This document shows, piece after piece, positions 12,017 to 26,100 of a DNA stretch of 64,000 bases (the stretch's first letter is position 1; each line of letters starts with the position of its first letter). Origin of the DNA: Adiantum capillus-veneris (Eukaryota; Streptophyta; Polypodiopsida; Polypodiales; Pteridaceae). The translations under genes were made by a program, and so were the position numbers. Under the pieces are notes generated by a model. It did no database searches. It saw only the letters and a list, made by a program, of their open reading frames with translations, and was not told where the DNA came from. Where the stretch lies: positions 97,306,485 through 97,370,484 of the forward strand of contig CM043971.1 of assembly GCA_014529385.2 (NCBI GenBank), given 5' to 3'.

Positions 12017-15000
12017 CTGTGCACTCCAAACTTCAGAGAATGTAGAGGAGCTCAAATACACACAACTAAACCAGATTAGAAAGAGAGAATCTATTGGTCT
12101 TTAAAAATTTCTATATATTTTTGCCTAAGATTGAAGTGGATGATTTTTCATGCATAAGTTTATTGAGCTTCAACAATTCTATGCAATAGCATTGGCTTCT
12201 CTCCTAGCCCCCCCCGCCCCCCCCCCCCACACACACACACACACATCAAAAGAGCAAAACAAGAAAGGAAAGTATTGCATGTTTCAAAGTTAGTTGATCC
12301 ATTACACTTCCGATGGTTATTTTGATGCCAATCAATCTTGTACCTTGCCATAACTGCATCCATTTTCATACCTAACCTTATCAACTTAGGCTTTGTACAC
12401 CAAACTCACATCGAAGTTAGAGACGCCTCCTTCTCTTCCTTATTGCAATCATGTCTATAGAGATTTATGAGACCGAAATGTTGCAGTCATTTCGTCTTTC
12501 AGTTCCTGTACTCAAACATGTAAAGTACAAATCAATCATATTCAGTTTCGGAAATTCCAGTTTGTAAAGTCATACAGCAGAATACTGTCAGCCCATCAGT
12601 ATCCCAGAAACCCAAAAGGGACATTAGTGACTTTATTCAAAATCGGGGTAATCCGTTGACAAAGGAGCGGAGTGACTCCCCTCTTGTGCAAACCCGCTGC
12701 ACTAGATTCACCCATGCTGAAATCGGAGTTCTAACGGAGTAGACTATGCTAAACTGAATGCTTCATGGTAAAGTTCCAAAATCTAAGGAGTATCTGCTAG
12801 GTCCTCCTCCATCCACTTCGCATTTAATGCAGGATAGTTCTTGAACTTAGCCAAGAACCGCCTAATCACTTTACCTTTAATCTTTCTATCTGTGTGTCCC
12901 AATAGCTGTTCTGGAACAAGTATCTCCTCGCTTTCCTCCACTTCGGGTTGCTCATCTGGCTCCCCATCATCGGGCACATCGCCTTTAAAAGGCTTCAATA
13001 GACTCACATGAAAAGCATTGTAAATCTTCCAAGTATCGGGCAGCTTCAGTCTAAAGGAGACATCATTTATCTTTTCTTTTATCTAGAAAGGGCCATAGTA
13101 TCTCATGCTAAGCTTTGGAAAAAGCCGCTCCTTTCCCTTTTTCTTTAGGCGTGCCTTCTCAAAACGTAAGAGCACCCAATCCTCTTCCTTTAATTTCATA
13201 TTGCGACGGTATTGATATGTTGCCTTCTTGTGTCGTCCTAAGATTTCACTAAAGCCTCCCGGACCTTGGCAAAAGCAGTATCCAAGTCCCTCAAGTCTCA
13301 TGTACTGGTCGGCTTCAAGATTCTTATCATGGGTCTGGGGAATGTTCTGATCTACAAGCTGATTCCCTTTTTCCTTTCTTCCTTGTACCCTGGGACCTGT
13401 GGGTAGCGTCCTTCACTTCCCTATCCATTGGCACGTCATAGTCAATCATCGGAACCCTAAGATGCACTATCATATGATTCCTCTTTCTCTGGAATCCTTT
13501 AATGAACTTGCATCTGGTTCCCTCTGATTCTCCAGAATCCTGTGATGAGCTATCATTTGGTTCCCTTGATTCATTCTCTTCACTGGCAGACTATTGCCTT
13601 TTTGAGGTGGATATTATCCTGCCCGTCGCATAAATTAATGAGCCGGCATGCATTTCCAATCGTTGCTTAGTCATGTCGCATAAGTCTCTGAATGGAGTCA
13701 GACTTCTGGTTCAAAGCATAGTCTTGAATCTCTTTAGCAAATCATAGCAAAACCGCTCAATCTGGTCTTTTAAAAGAATCTTCAACAAGTATCCCAAAAC
13801 CTCTGGGTTCTCAGTCATTTTCAAGTGATGCCTAGGCATGATGACATCTCTTGCATATTCATCTAATATCCAAGTTGACGTGAGAAAAAAAAACCACGTG
13901 GCATGTGTTTCTCTGCGTAACAACAGAGTAGATCACCATGCCTGCACCGTTCTTTTCAAGTAAGATGCCACCTTTCGCTCCCTGAAATGTTTTGAGAACC
14001 ACCCTCCAGAGAAGGCGACGTCAAATTGTTGTTCAACTCAAGGGCTCGATGGGTGTCCTGGCCCGACTCCCTTCCTTGAACTCCTTGGTTTTCTTGTTGA
14101 TTCGGTCATTGTCAAAAGAGGACGACCTCTCCTCCTTTAAACGGATAGATGACCTTCGATGCCTTCTAGGCTTTGTTTCAAAAATCGTCTTCAAAAGAAT
14201 CTTGTCTTAGGTGCTTAGAAATTGAAGAAGCTTCTTAGCACCCTCAAACACTTCAAATGGCGTCTTTCCCGTGTGTCATTGTAGGCAAACTCCACCAAGG
14301 GTTAATACTTTTCCCATTTATTCTTCTGATCCAAAGAAGAAAACTTGAACAAATTCAAAACCATTGAATTGGCTATTTCAAATTGCCCATCTGTCTACGG
14401 GTGGAACGAGGACGAGAACTGCAACCACATGCCAATGTTCTCCCAAATTGCCGTCCAAAACAACTAGTAGATCGGACAAAACAATGGACTCAGACATGCC
14501 ATATATTCGAACAATTTCGCCAAAGGATCTGGCTTAACTATCTTCTTTACTGCAAAGCAGTGTGCTTGCTTACGGAATCTGTCGATGACCGTCCAAAGGC
14601 CATCATGCCAACTCTGCATCTTCGGGAGATCAAAGATGAAATCCATATCAATACTTTCCCAAGGGCGGGTGGAAATAAGTAAAAGGCTGTAGCAATCCTT
14701 TTGCTTTATGCCTGTCAAACTTGACCTTCTGGCATATTGAACAACTGCGAACAAAGTCGTCCACATCCTTCTTGAGTTTCAGCCAAAAGAAGTAATGCTC
14801 CACACCCTTCAAGGTGGTGTCGATGCCACGGTGACCTGTAAAAGGTGGACCATAACACTCAGTCAAAACCTTTTCCTTCAACGGTTGTGTGACGCACAGC
14901 ATCGTTTTCTTCATCAAGTAGCCATCCCCTAAGGAATATCCCGCTACTTTCTCCCCATTCTGTATTCGAGTGAATACATCGAAAAAATCCGGATCTGTGG

Positions 15001-18000
15001 CGTACTGATCAACCATGTCCTCGAAGCTTCTATGATGAATCGCGGAAATAGCCAAGACTAACGGCTTCCAAGACAAAGCATCTGCCACCAAGTTTTTTTG
15101 TCCCTGAACATGGACAATCTGAAAGTGAAACTGTGACAAGATATTAGCCCACCGCATCTTCTTTTCTGAAAACTGCTTCTGTGACAAGAAGTAGCATAAA
15201 CTCTGATGATAAGTGAAGACCGTAAAATCGGCTCCGAGTAAGTAATATCGCCACTGAGTAAGAGCATGGATCACTGCCATAAGATTTTTCTCATAAATCT
15301 GGACTGTCAATTCTGGCCTTCAAAACAATCGGCTTTCATAGGCAATCACATGGCCTTCTGGCATTAAGACCACTCCTAGACTACGACCACAAGCATCACA
15401 ATATCTTCAAATGACTTTTGCAAAAGTCCGGCAAAAGTCAACACTGGTCCAGTAGTCAGTTTTTTTCTTTGAGTGTGTGAAAGGCAGTCACCTCTGTCGA
15501 TCCCCACGAGAAAGGGACTCCTTTCTAAGTCAAAATGTGCAAAGAGAAGCCACCTCTGCAAACTTTCGAATGAACCACCGATAGTAAGAACACAAGCCCA
15601 AGAAGCTTCTAGCTTCATGAACATTCTTCAAGTCAGGCCAATCGCGGATAGTGTCATTTTTTGGCCAAATCTATCTGTACCCTTTCTATTGAGACGATGT
15701 GTCCCAAGAAATGTATCTCAGGCAAGAAAAGCTCGCTCTTTTTCACATTTATAAGCAATTTATGCTTCCTCATTGTCTGGAAAACCCACAAATGATCGGT
15801 ATTCTCTAAAAATACAAAAAGTCGTCTTGAAAGCTGTCTTGTAGACGTTTCCAAGAGCAATACAGATCTGATCATAATCACTCTTCATATCAATTCGGCA
15901 AGTAGAATTTGGAAGTCTGTCTAGTATATCATTGTCCTTGTAATGTGGAAATCTGTTTTGGTTCATTGTTTCTTTATCTTGGCCTCGGCTAACGCTGTAA
16001 GGTGGCAAGTTCGGTGGTGTACTACCACGAATCAATCATGTGATCTTCACGACGTAAAGGAGGTAACTCGCTTTGTACGCCTTCAGAGAAATAGTCAACC
16101 CCTAATGCAAAAAATCTTGTCGTTCGTTTTTCGAGGTCAAAACATATTCAACCTTCAATCATCATTCAGTTCTCTCAAGAAAATCGAGTAAAGAAACTGA
16201 ATTTCATCAAGTACAATCTCTTTGCCCTTCATTTGTCAAAGTCGCTTTCTCAGCCCGATAGTCAACCATGGCCTTGTTCTTGTGGTACCAAGGGATTTCG
16301 AGGACGTCGCAACCTTCCTAAGGGCATTACGTAGAAGTCCTCATGCCCTAAATACCCCTAACATTGCAAGCGAAATTTGCCAATGATTGGTGTAATGGCA
16401 ACATTCCGTCCGGGTGCCGCTAGAACTGCCTCCGCCTGTGGCCTCAGCCTATCAAGTTTAATTCCAAGTCGAGCCGCCAATTCAAGAAGTTGGCCTTGGC
16501 TCCTCCATCAAAGAAAACGAGGGCTTCCTGATCTTTCACTTTGCCCCAAGGGCGGCAAAGTTTTGTACTTTCGTTCATCTGATTCGGTTCGGGCCCCACT
16601 CCGTTCTGCTTTCATCTTTCCTTTTCTTCCGCACTCGGCTACTGCTCTGTAACTCTCAAATTCGTCTTCTGGTGGTCCTTTGGTTCATCTTCTTTCTGCA
16701 AGTACAGGTTCTGCTTTTCTACACTCGTCTGTCCTTTCGGCTTTCCCCCCTACCTGAGAGGAGAAGCAATGGTCACACGCCATCTCGAGTAAATCTTATC
16801 AATCGGATAATTCTTCGTGTGTTTCGCCAATCTCGGATCCCTGGGGTACTTAATCAATCTGTACACACATATGCCAATCTGCAGTTGACGTTTGTACTCC
16901 ATTCTAGCAAACTTGTCCGTCAAAAAAAAAATTGCCCAAATCTTCATTCTTTTTTTCAGTGTCACACCGGATTTTCAACTTTTCTTTGCCTTCCCACTGA
17001 GAGGTGCCATCTCTGTCAGATTCTTCACAAGAACCCATGTATAATCTAGGATTCTTTATGGCATTATGCCCTGTAAGACAGAGCGATCAAGACGGGAGTG
17101 CGCCCGATGCGCCATGTATGAAGGGTGGGAATGGCTAATAAGTTCGGGGTCGGGACACGGAGATTCTTTCACAAAAGTCTGTGTGTGCCGCAATAAGAAT
17201 CGGATCCTCCGAAGAAGAAGAATCTTTTTGTGCTCTGATACGACTGTAATAAACTTGGACACCCCAAGTCTAGATTCTACCGCGACACAGCAAAGATTCA
17301 CTTTAAAACAGTTCACAAAAGACGACATGGCCCGGCGTAGTTCCGTGCCAAGAGGTATTGGCCCCAAAGACTGGTGCCCCTTGCGGTATTTCTTTTAATA
17401 TTAATCTGTGTGTAGAGTACAAGGGAGTCTGCGGGCACTCACACTCAAACTCTGCGTCCAAATGCTTTGAATAATGAGGGCCCAACAAACTTATTTATTC
17501 TTACAAGGGATGCCCAAAAGCAGAGCCCCAAAATCTCAAACTCAAAAGCTTCTTAATCTCAAAAGCAACTGTAATCCAAAAGCTATTAAAATCAGTTAGC
17601 GTAATTTTCGGAAATCCGTACACTGCCACGTCAGCATGTTAGTAAAAATTGCGACGATACGTACGGCCTGCCACATCAGCATGTCAGCGCGTTTTTTGGG
17701 GATTTTCCCGCTGGCCTACTGCCACGTCAACCTGTCGGCGCATTTCAGGGGCTGTGTGTATGTCCGGAAGCCTACCACGTCACCAGCTTGTGACACCTCG
17801 AGCAAATAGGGATGTGCGACCTATGAGGCCGAGTTACAATTAAAATATGTTTTTGGAATTGCAATGGATACCCATGACTTGGAGAATTACAATGTACCAT
17901 AGAAACTCCTTCATGTTCCAAGGCACTTATGTTGACCCCTTTCCCTATTTCAAATTATCTCTTGGTCAAGCACTACATTTTGCTTATGACGCTCGAGACA

Positions 18001-21000
18001 TCACTCTTGATGCCTACAGGATTTACTTTGACTGCTTCTAGCTTTCGGAGTCTCATAGTGCTCTGCTCTTTGTATCCCTTTCTTTTCATGGGTTTTCCTC
18101 GCTTTGAGGTTTCCCACTTGTAAAGTAATCAAAGCAGATTTACAAAAAAAAGTGTGTGTGTGTGTGTGTGTGTGTGTCTAAAAGGAATCATCATTCGTGC
18201 TAAGTAGCACACATTCAAGCAAGGAAAGAAGTTAAGATTTGTTGAAGTGTAAAGTCTGGATCATGTCACCATTTCAATTCTGCTGCAATTGACATCTCTA
18301 GTGTCGAGAGGATCTTTTTGGAGTGTAGTCAAATTGGAGTCGAGGTGTCCACCGGATCAGAAGCCAGTCCGTGTTTTGATTGCATCTTCCACTGCCTAGT
18401 CTGCCATGATGTTAGAGCCTTGATGTCTCGACCACCTCGGATGCTTGGTGTAGGCTGATCTAGTCCTATACTGGACTTGATTAAGAGAGAAGAAGCTTGC
18501 TGTTTTTCCCTGGTTTTTATTCCGTTTAGGGCTAATTTGGGTATGTGGAGCTTATGGATCCTGCCTGGTCTTCTACCCTTGTTTACCCCAGCCAGGGGAA
18601 CCCCAAGGAAAATTAAGGATGAAGAGCATTTCTGGATGGTTTAGTTTTCCCAGATGAAGAAGTTTTTTTGTGGCTTCCCGCAAGGGGAGCAAGCTTGTCG
18701 TTTTCGGATCCATAAGGGGAGACATTTTTTTCCCAAAGTTCTTTTTTGACGGAGAAGCGTTTGGACAGCGGTGGGATTTTCTTCAAGACTTGTGGAGTGG
18801 GTTCCTATGGCTGTGTTTTCATCGAGGAGATAGATTGGCTGGTCTGATGTGTCTCTTGAAATTGCATTTTTATCTTGAAGTTGTCGACGGAGTTATCTTT
18901 TAGAGAACTTCATGAAGGCTGATATCGGGTTCCAGCCTTGTCTTGCACAGGCAAGTGTGCAATTTCGGTCCATCTTCAAAGAGGGGTTGCAGGCTGATGA
19001 CTCAATTGCACCTTTGTACCAGGTTGCGGATCTTGGATGGCAAGAGGGGGATTACTTTCCTCCTAGAAGGAGAAGATGTACTTTTTTCTTTTCCATCTGA
19101 GGATGCAAGTTTCAGTTCCGTCTTTAGTTGACTCTTGTCCATATGGTATGTAGCAGACCATGTATATGTTTCAGTGCATGTGTTGGAATTGGCTTGGGCA
19201 AGTAGAGGGGGATTCTTACATCTCCAATACCACTTCTTGTATGATCATCCAACTGTTTGAGGATGAGGCCAAGAGGTGGAGCATGTGGTGCCAGATGCTT
19301 AGCCGACTCTAACAACAATTTGAGGAGGTTTTGTTGGAGTGCAGACTACTCCTATCTCCATGTTCTCTCTTCACCAGCGGTAGTGTGGCCCTACACATTT
19401 GGTCACTCCGATCATCTATGCCCTTTTGTGAGCTTGTCAGTACCCATTGAGAAACAGGTTTGCATCTCTTATGGGCTGTATTCTTGATGTCTGAGAGCAG
19501 ATTTGTTGAGATGCTTTGGATGACAGGTTTGCACGCAAAGTCGGCAGTTAATGAAGACATCTAGTTCCTACTTCAGCAATCAGCAACATATGGAGGCTTC
19601 TCCCATACATGCCCATTCCGACCTTTGTGGGCATGTTGCAATTCCCCTAGGCGGTTCCTTACTCTCACCTTGAGTGTTGGTATTATGTTGTGTATTGGAT
19701 ATCGATAGTGTAACAAGAGAGAGGACCTTGCTCTGATACGACTGTCACAAAAACGGAAGCGTGCAATTAAATACTTTAGAGTTAATTTAGCTATTTCATG
19801 TAAGATTCCGCACAAAGAAATAATGAGAAAACAATGCAGAAAAAGAACACAGCACTAGAGACCAGAAGATGGACTGTTCCCCCCCTTGAGGAGATTTTTC
19901 TATTAGTTCTGGACTGTTACAAGCACATAACCGGAAAAGTTTATATCGTTCCTTGTCCCGAGAGACATCCTAATTAAGTGTCAATGATACACGGTGGCCA
20001 AGAAAGCTCTGATGTTGGCGGTGTCGAAGCTCAAGCAATGCAAGGAGAGTGTTCTGTAAAGAGAGACTCTAGACCAAAGATCATTTTTGAAACTCGTTCA
20101 AGACTGCCTGGTTATACAACTGATACATATAGCCCAAGACTACCAAGAAATATAGAGCTACACATCTATGGACTGTAGTGGAAAGTGGTAGGCTAGCCAT
20201 GGTGTCCACTTGGCTACCAATCATCTGTGTCCCGCCAAGCGCCTCTGGTCTACTAGACCATCAGTCAAGCCCAGACCAATTGTTAACTGTCTATCCAGTA
20301 CATAGGACACTGTAGCCCAACTTTACACAAGAAACTTTCCCCATTAGCTGGCATCCATGACTCTGCCAACATCTACTAGCCTCTTCCCTTTAGAGGAGAT
20401 ACAGCAATGGGCTGTATGGTTGGGATGAGTTTGGCACCTTGATAGCTGGTCTCCCCTACATATGCCTTTTTCAATGGAAACACTTTTAAGTTGATTGATG
20501 ATTGGCAGCCTTTCTGAGCCACTGGCCTTGCAAGGAAAAAAGCATGCTATTTGACAGAAGAGGCTATAAGCCATTTGAAAAGATGTTTGATTTGGGAAGA
20601 TCCAAATTCTTCAAAGCACTTGCAAGCAGGGCAAGCGTTGTAACTCCACTATAACCCTACCCATTGTTAGAACATTTTGACCAAATAAGAAAAGAAGATA
20701 CACAACAATCAATGGCCAACCAATTCATCTAAGGAAAAAATAACCTGTTGTTGTTCAAAGAGGTTTGACAGGTTTAACCCTTCTGACATGGAAATGAATT
20801 CAAACGCATTCATCATCACAGGCTGCCTTTCCTTCCTCTCAGTTACAAGGTGCTCCTGTACCACATTTTTCATCCCAATTCAAAGCATGTACAAAACAGA
20901 AAAACTAGGATGATCTGCATGTTGGATTCCTACAAATTAAAGACATACCATTGAGTCATTAAAGACAGCATCCACATCTTCCAATGAGCTGGCTTCCTCT

Positions 21001-23092
21001 CCTTGGAACTGGGGAGGTTTATAGCCCTTTTTGAACCAATTATTCTCGAGGATTTCGGGAATTGTAATCCGCTACGCAAACATTGGCTGTGATCAGCACA
21101 ATTTATTTGCATGCAACCACATTTGCTAAATGTGGATGCACTTCTCTGTGTATGCAAATTCAATGGGCCGAAACAAGTTTGACCTTACAGTTTTAGGGTT
21201 GGGGTCAAGTATTCTTGTTATTAACTTTCTTGCACCAGATGAAAACCATGGAGGGCATTTGAAATCAGCTTTGTGTATCTGAAATACATGAAATATCTTT
21301 TGCTCCAGATCAAGCATATCAAATCATGAGCTTATACCTTAATCAGAGTTAATATCTTGCCTTTCTGTACAGGGCAGCAAGATTCTCTTCGTCAAATGGT
21401 AAATAGCCAGCCATGAGCACATAAAGAATGACTCCACACGACCATAAATCAGCGGTTGCACCACTGTATCCTTTGTCTTTTATAACCTGAAACATGCAAG
21501 CTTTGCAAACTTCATTCAATTAATCCGTAATCATGGTTTAATACTGGTAGTCTTGTTACCTCAGGTGCCACGTAGTTAGGAGTTCCACATGCAGTGTGAA
21601 ATAGTCCATCTTCCTGCAGAGTCAAAGATTTGGATTCAGATGCATAGAGAACACTGTAAAGGCCAGCTTAGAAAGCCATAAAACTTATATTTGGTGCCTA
21701 TAAATTGAAGGCTAAGATCATGCTGGCAATGAATCCCAGCGAGCCCTTTAAATATTTCACAAAGGTCTTCCAACTTGTACTAGACACAGCCAGTCTTGTA
21801 CTAATGCAAGCCATACACTGAAGCTGCAAAGCAGGTGGATGGTTCATCAAAATTCTTCTTTGAAACAAAACAGGGTCTGGTACTCGAGCAAGCCAATTGA
21901 AGGCTGCAAGTATGAGTGAAAATTTAAAGGAAAATCTCTCTCTCTCTCTAGCAATCCTGCTGAAATTCTGAAAGTTTGTGTTTGTTAGTAGCATTTCATA
22001 AGAAACCTCAAGTTATAGACGCACTTGGCAGGATTTTCCATGAATTGCAAGATGCTGATGTGGCATCCGTACGGCGTGATGACACCTTTTTGGCCTCAGT
22101 TATGAAAAACGCTGACTTTCTAGGCTTTTGAGTGCCAGATTTTTACAATTGCTTTTGGGCCACGTGCCTTTAAGATGCCGGCTTGGGAGGGAGAGCTCTA
22201 CAGATCATTGAGAGTTTGCAAATTGCAGAAAGCTCTCCCCAGAAGTTGTATCTGTGAAGATCAATAATAAAGTAGAACCGCAAGGAAAGTGATTTCAAAG
22301 TAAAAGAAAAGAACCACACGCGCACTGCTGCCCCCCCCCCCCCCCCCCCCCCCCCGCGCATGCAGGACCTCTCCCCCCCCCCCCCCTCTCTCGCGCCATC
22401 ACTCTCCCCCCCCCTCCCCAGCACGCACTGCCCAGCTGCCTGCCCGCTGCCTGTATTCGGACCAGCGCACAGCCACAGCCAGCCCGCCCGCCCGCTCGCC
22501 TCAGCCTCAGCCCGCGCCACCCCAACTGCGCACTCCCAATTCTTCCGCCTTGCTACCCCCACCCCCTCCCCCCGGGTCTTGCTCAGCTGAAGTCGTCCGC
22601 ATTTTCAGCGTTTTCGGCGAGCTCATCCAATCGAGGGCCTCATCTCCTCATTGCCTTCTCGCCCTTCTCCACGGCAGCAGACACAAATGGAGGCTCATGC
22701 TCCGCCCCAGAGGGACTCCTCAGAAGTCCCCCTCACCCGACCCTGCAGAGCCCACCATCCGACTTGCTCTTTCACCGACAGAGCAAGCGAGCCTCGCAGT
22801 AGAGGTGGAGCGCCTCCAAGAGACCTCTGTCATCTGCAAGATTCTCGGCACCACTAAAAGCATCTCATCTCCCAAAGGCTAGCACTAAAAGGGTTGTCCA
22901 TATAATCTACCACATCAGCAACTAGAAGCGCAAAACGTGGATCTGTCCATACAGTGCCACCTTAGCAACATAAATTACAAAAGTGTGTACTACAGGCCAC
23001 ATCAATATGTCAGCGTTGGATGCAAGCGTCCATATTGTCCTGCCATGTCATCAGCTTCATACGCAAGTCCTTGTGTGTGTGTGTGTGTGTGC

Positions 23093-23184
<92 letters not shown>

Positions 23185-26100
23185 TACTTTACCGCTAGTA
23201 GCTTGGGCTCCATCGGATGGGGTCCCATATGTTGGACTTTAAATATTTTGGCCCACTCAGCGAGGACATGTAAGTCGGTGAGAACTTTGTCTTCTTCTGC
23301 TGCTTCTAGGGTTTAAGCCCCTAGGCCGAGATCTACAAGTCGGCTAGGGTTAGATATGGGGAACCCTACCCCACTGTGTCTTCAGTGGCTTGACATGTCA
23401 GCAGTTTGTGACATCCCCCCTTCTTCAAAGAAGCATAATCGTCAGTGATTACAGTATATCTGCAAAACAGCTCAAGTAAGCTCAAAAATATATGAGGGTC
23501 ATTCCGAGTGACAATCAGTTTTCTCATTCCATATCAAAGCTCTTGATATTTTGGCGTAGCAAGATTAGCCAGTACACCCAGACCGCGTTGATCTGTAACG
23601 GGTGTCTTGATGTACTAAAATTACATACCCAGGCAATCTCACCCAAATAAGGAATATTCAGTGGTTGGCATATCAAAATGCAACACAAATGCTTGCATAT
23701 GCATGTTACAAGACATAGAAACATATGACTAGTCACCAATGAGCACTCCACCCGCAAATAACCATCCCGATCCAGGCCATGAGATGTTCAACGACTCCCT
23801 CATCACTTCTCCCGCAAATATTCTAAACAGATACGTGCCATGAGATATAGAGGCCTTTTACAACCAAACGGCCCTCAGACCGAAGCCTGCATCGCTTGGA
23901 GGTGTTGCGAGTAACCACTACTCAGACTTCAATACTCCCCTTGTAAAAAACCATACAGGTCCGGGCCATGACTAAAAACAGTACTTTTCAAACATAAAAT
24001 ACTCCCCCCGCAAATAGCCACAAGGGTTCGGGCCATGAGTATGTACAAGCATTCTTAAGCATCAATTCTCTTCAGTTTTGCTCCTGGGAGTAAATCACCA
24101 ATCATTGAAACCAATAGCAAAACCAGAGTCGAGCAATCTCAAATCAGCATCAAGACAGGTTTCAAACAGATAACATCCATTTCAAACAGATTCCAAGCAG
24201 TATTTCAAACAAAGTGCAAAAATTATCTAAATACAAAGCAATTAGAAAATTCATTCAAGGTTTTGTTCGGATGGTTGAACTTTAAGGACGACTGGCTTGT
24301 CCTTCTAGATCACAGTGATGGGAGTGTCGCATCATTCTTGTCGTGCCAAGCCATGTCTAGGAGAGCATTGCACTTGCCCAACTTCATAATATGAAAATCT
24401 CCTTTTCCATGTTATCCTTGGATGGTGACTAGAAGAGCACCGATGAGAGGTAGCACTATCTGAGTTTTCTCTATGGCTAGCTCGGCTTCAAGTTATCTCC
24501 CTTGGGAATCGTAATCAAAGTTGATCTACTTCAGGAAGTTGGGATGGATAAGATTCTCAATAGCTCCCGGGTCAAAGAAGATTAGGGATTTCAAGCCACT
24601 GATTTTGCCATATGCTCTGCACAATTCATTTGAACTTTCGAGGTTTATGCCATAAATATCAGATACAGCCCAATATCAGATACAACCCAATTGCAAGTCT
24701 AGCTTGCTTGGCAAGAGGTGGTTCCGAGGCTCTGCCGGCTATCGGAGCAGGCATCGATTCGGCAAGTCGATTGGTTCGAAGGAGACAATTGAAATAATTA
24801 TGCCCTGATTGAAAACATCCAAAACATCTGCCTTCTTGTAATAGTGTCCCATTGTTGAGGCATCAAACGAGGCCTTTGAGTTTAACTTTCACGAGAATCT
24901 AGAGAAATAGTTCATTGTGGTCAAGTATTCTGATTTGTTTGGGGTGTCTTTTGTAGACAATTGCTTATCAAGTTTGATGTGGAGGCCGGTGATCCAAAGA
25001 CATTGCAAGAAGCGGTACGCTTGGCTCAACTCCAAGAGATGAAGCACAACAAGGGCAAGCTTAAGATGGCCTCAGGTAATGGTAATTATTCCTCTCATGA
25101 CTTGTCTAAGGAAAAGGACAAGAATTCTAATGGGAATGGCAACAATAAAAAGAACTCTCCAAATTCTTCTCAATCTCAATCTAAGGGCGATAAATCTAAG
25201 GATAAGGGTAAAGGAAAATCTGATAAGCCTCAACTCACACCTGATGAAAAGATTGCCCAAGGAGTTTTAGGTGGTTCATTAGGTAGAGAGGAACAAGCAT
25301 TGTATGCAAAAGAACGTCGGTGTTTCCATTGTTCAGTCGTAGGTCACATGGAAAAGGAGTTTGCTAAGAAAGAGTCTAAAAAGGAAAACTCTACTGTGTC
25401 GAATTCTGACTCTACCCCTCAAGTGAATGCCGTGAGTGTGGTAGAGCAAGAAGCTAAGCACTTTCGAAGAGGATGAACTCATCAAATGTTATGGACATGT
25501 TAATGGTTAAAGGGTCATTGTGTTGTTTGATTCTGGAAATTCTCACGATGTCAAAAGTGAATCTCTTGTGAAACGTGCACGTCTTCAGACTAATCCGATC
25601 CCCACCATCCCGGTGCAAGGATTTTTTCAAGGCATGGATGCTTCTCTTTCTCACGAAGTTAATGATGTCAATTTGATTGTTCAACAAACTCAGTTTACTG
25701 GTCGATTAGTAGTCTCTAAACTTGCAGGATGTGATATCATTTTGGGCATTAAGTGGTTTCATGTTGATAGCCGTTTTTTCGGCTCTTTGTAATTGCCACA
25801 GTGAGTTACCTCACCCTACCAAAATCACCCAAACACTCTGGCTATCCCTACCATTTCACTGTACATAGGCGTGCGTGAGTCACGGGACTTTTCCCATATT
25901 TTCTTAAAAACCCTCAGCTAGCTAGTCACTGGGCTAGGTGAGCCAAAAAAAATAAAAAAAATAAAAAAATAAAAGTATATTATGGCCTCATTGTGTGTAA
26001 ATATTTCATTGTATATATGGCCTAAATATAGGGATTTTTTATAATTATTTTGGTATTTTATTTAAATATTTCTACTTAGGTGTGTGTTTTATTAAACCTA

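Larger units (their letters stand above)
12430..17795 (-). mobile_element. Ty3/gypsy chromovirus D, degraded, 3' LTR missing
   Basis: On the minus strand it reads LTR, primer site, remnant protease, reverse transcriptase, RNase H, integrase and chromodomain. The sequence is very close to element A (for example [20 protein letters not shown] in both) and shares LTR sequence with it. After the chromodomain, homology to the untranslated tail of A continues to about 12430 and then stops, so the 3' LTR has been lost. The gag region is largely deleted, and many stops and shifts are present. It lies in sense orientation inside kinase intron 10. Confidence 0.88.
12017..20744 (-). other. CIPK intron 10, 8.7 kb, contains gypsy element D
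   Basis: It joins exon 10 (ends FEQQQ) to exon 11 (starts GLVKRE), with GT donor at 20744 and CACAG acceptor at 12017. It contains a same-strand degraded chromovirus (D) and other unplaced repeat-like sequence. Confidence 0.88.

Noticed and set aside
22170-22590. Gly/Ala or Pro-rich frames over the C-rich tract
   Set aside because: Composition-driven, open on both strands, without a domain.
22937-23316. Open frames rich in Cys-Val across the GT array
   Set aside because: Microsatellite translation only; all frames are open there because the repeat lacks stops.
23741-24040. CRISPR-like array of repeats and spacers
   Set aside because: Repeats are diverged and unevenly spaced, and the DNA is plant nuclear.
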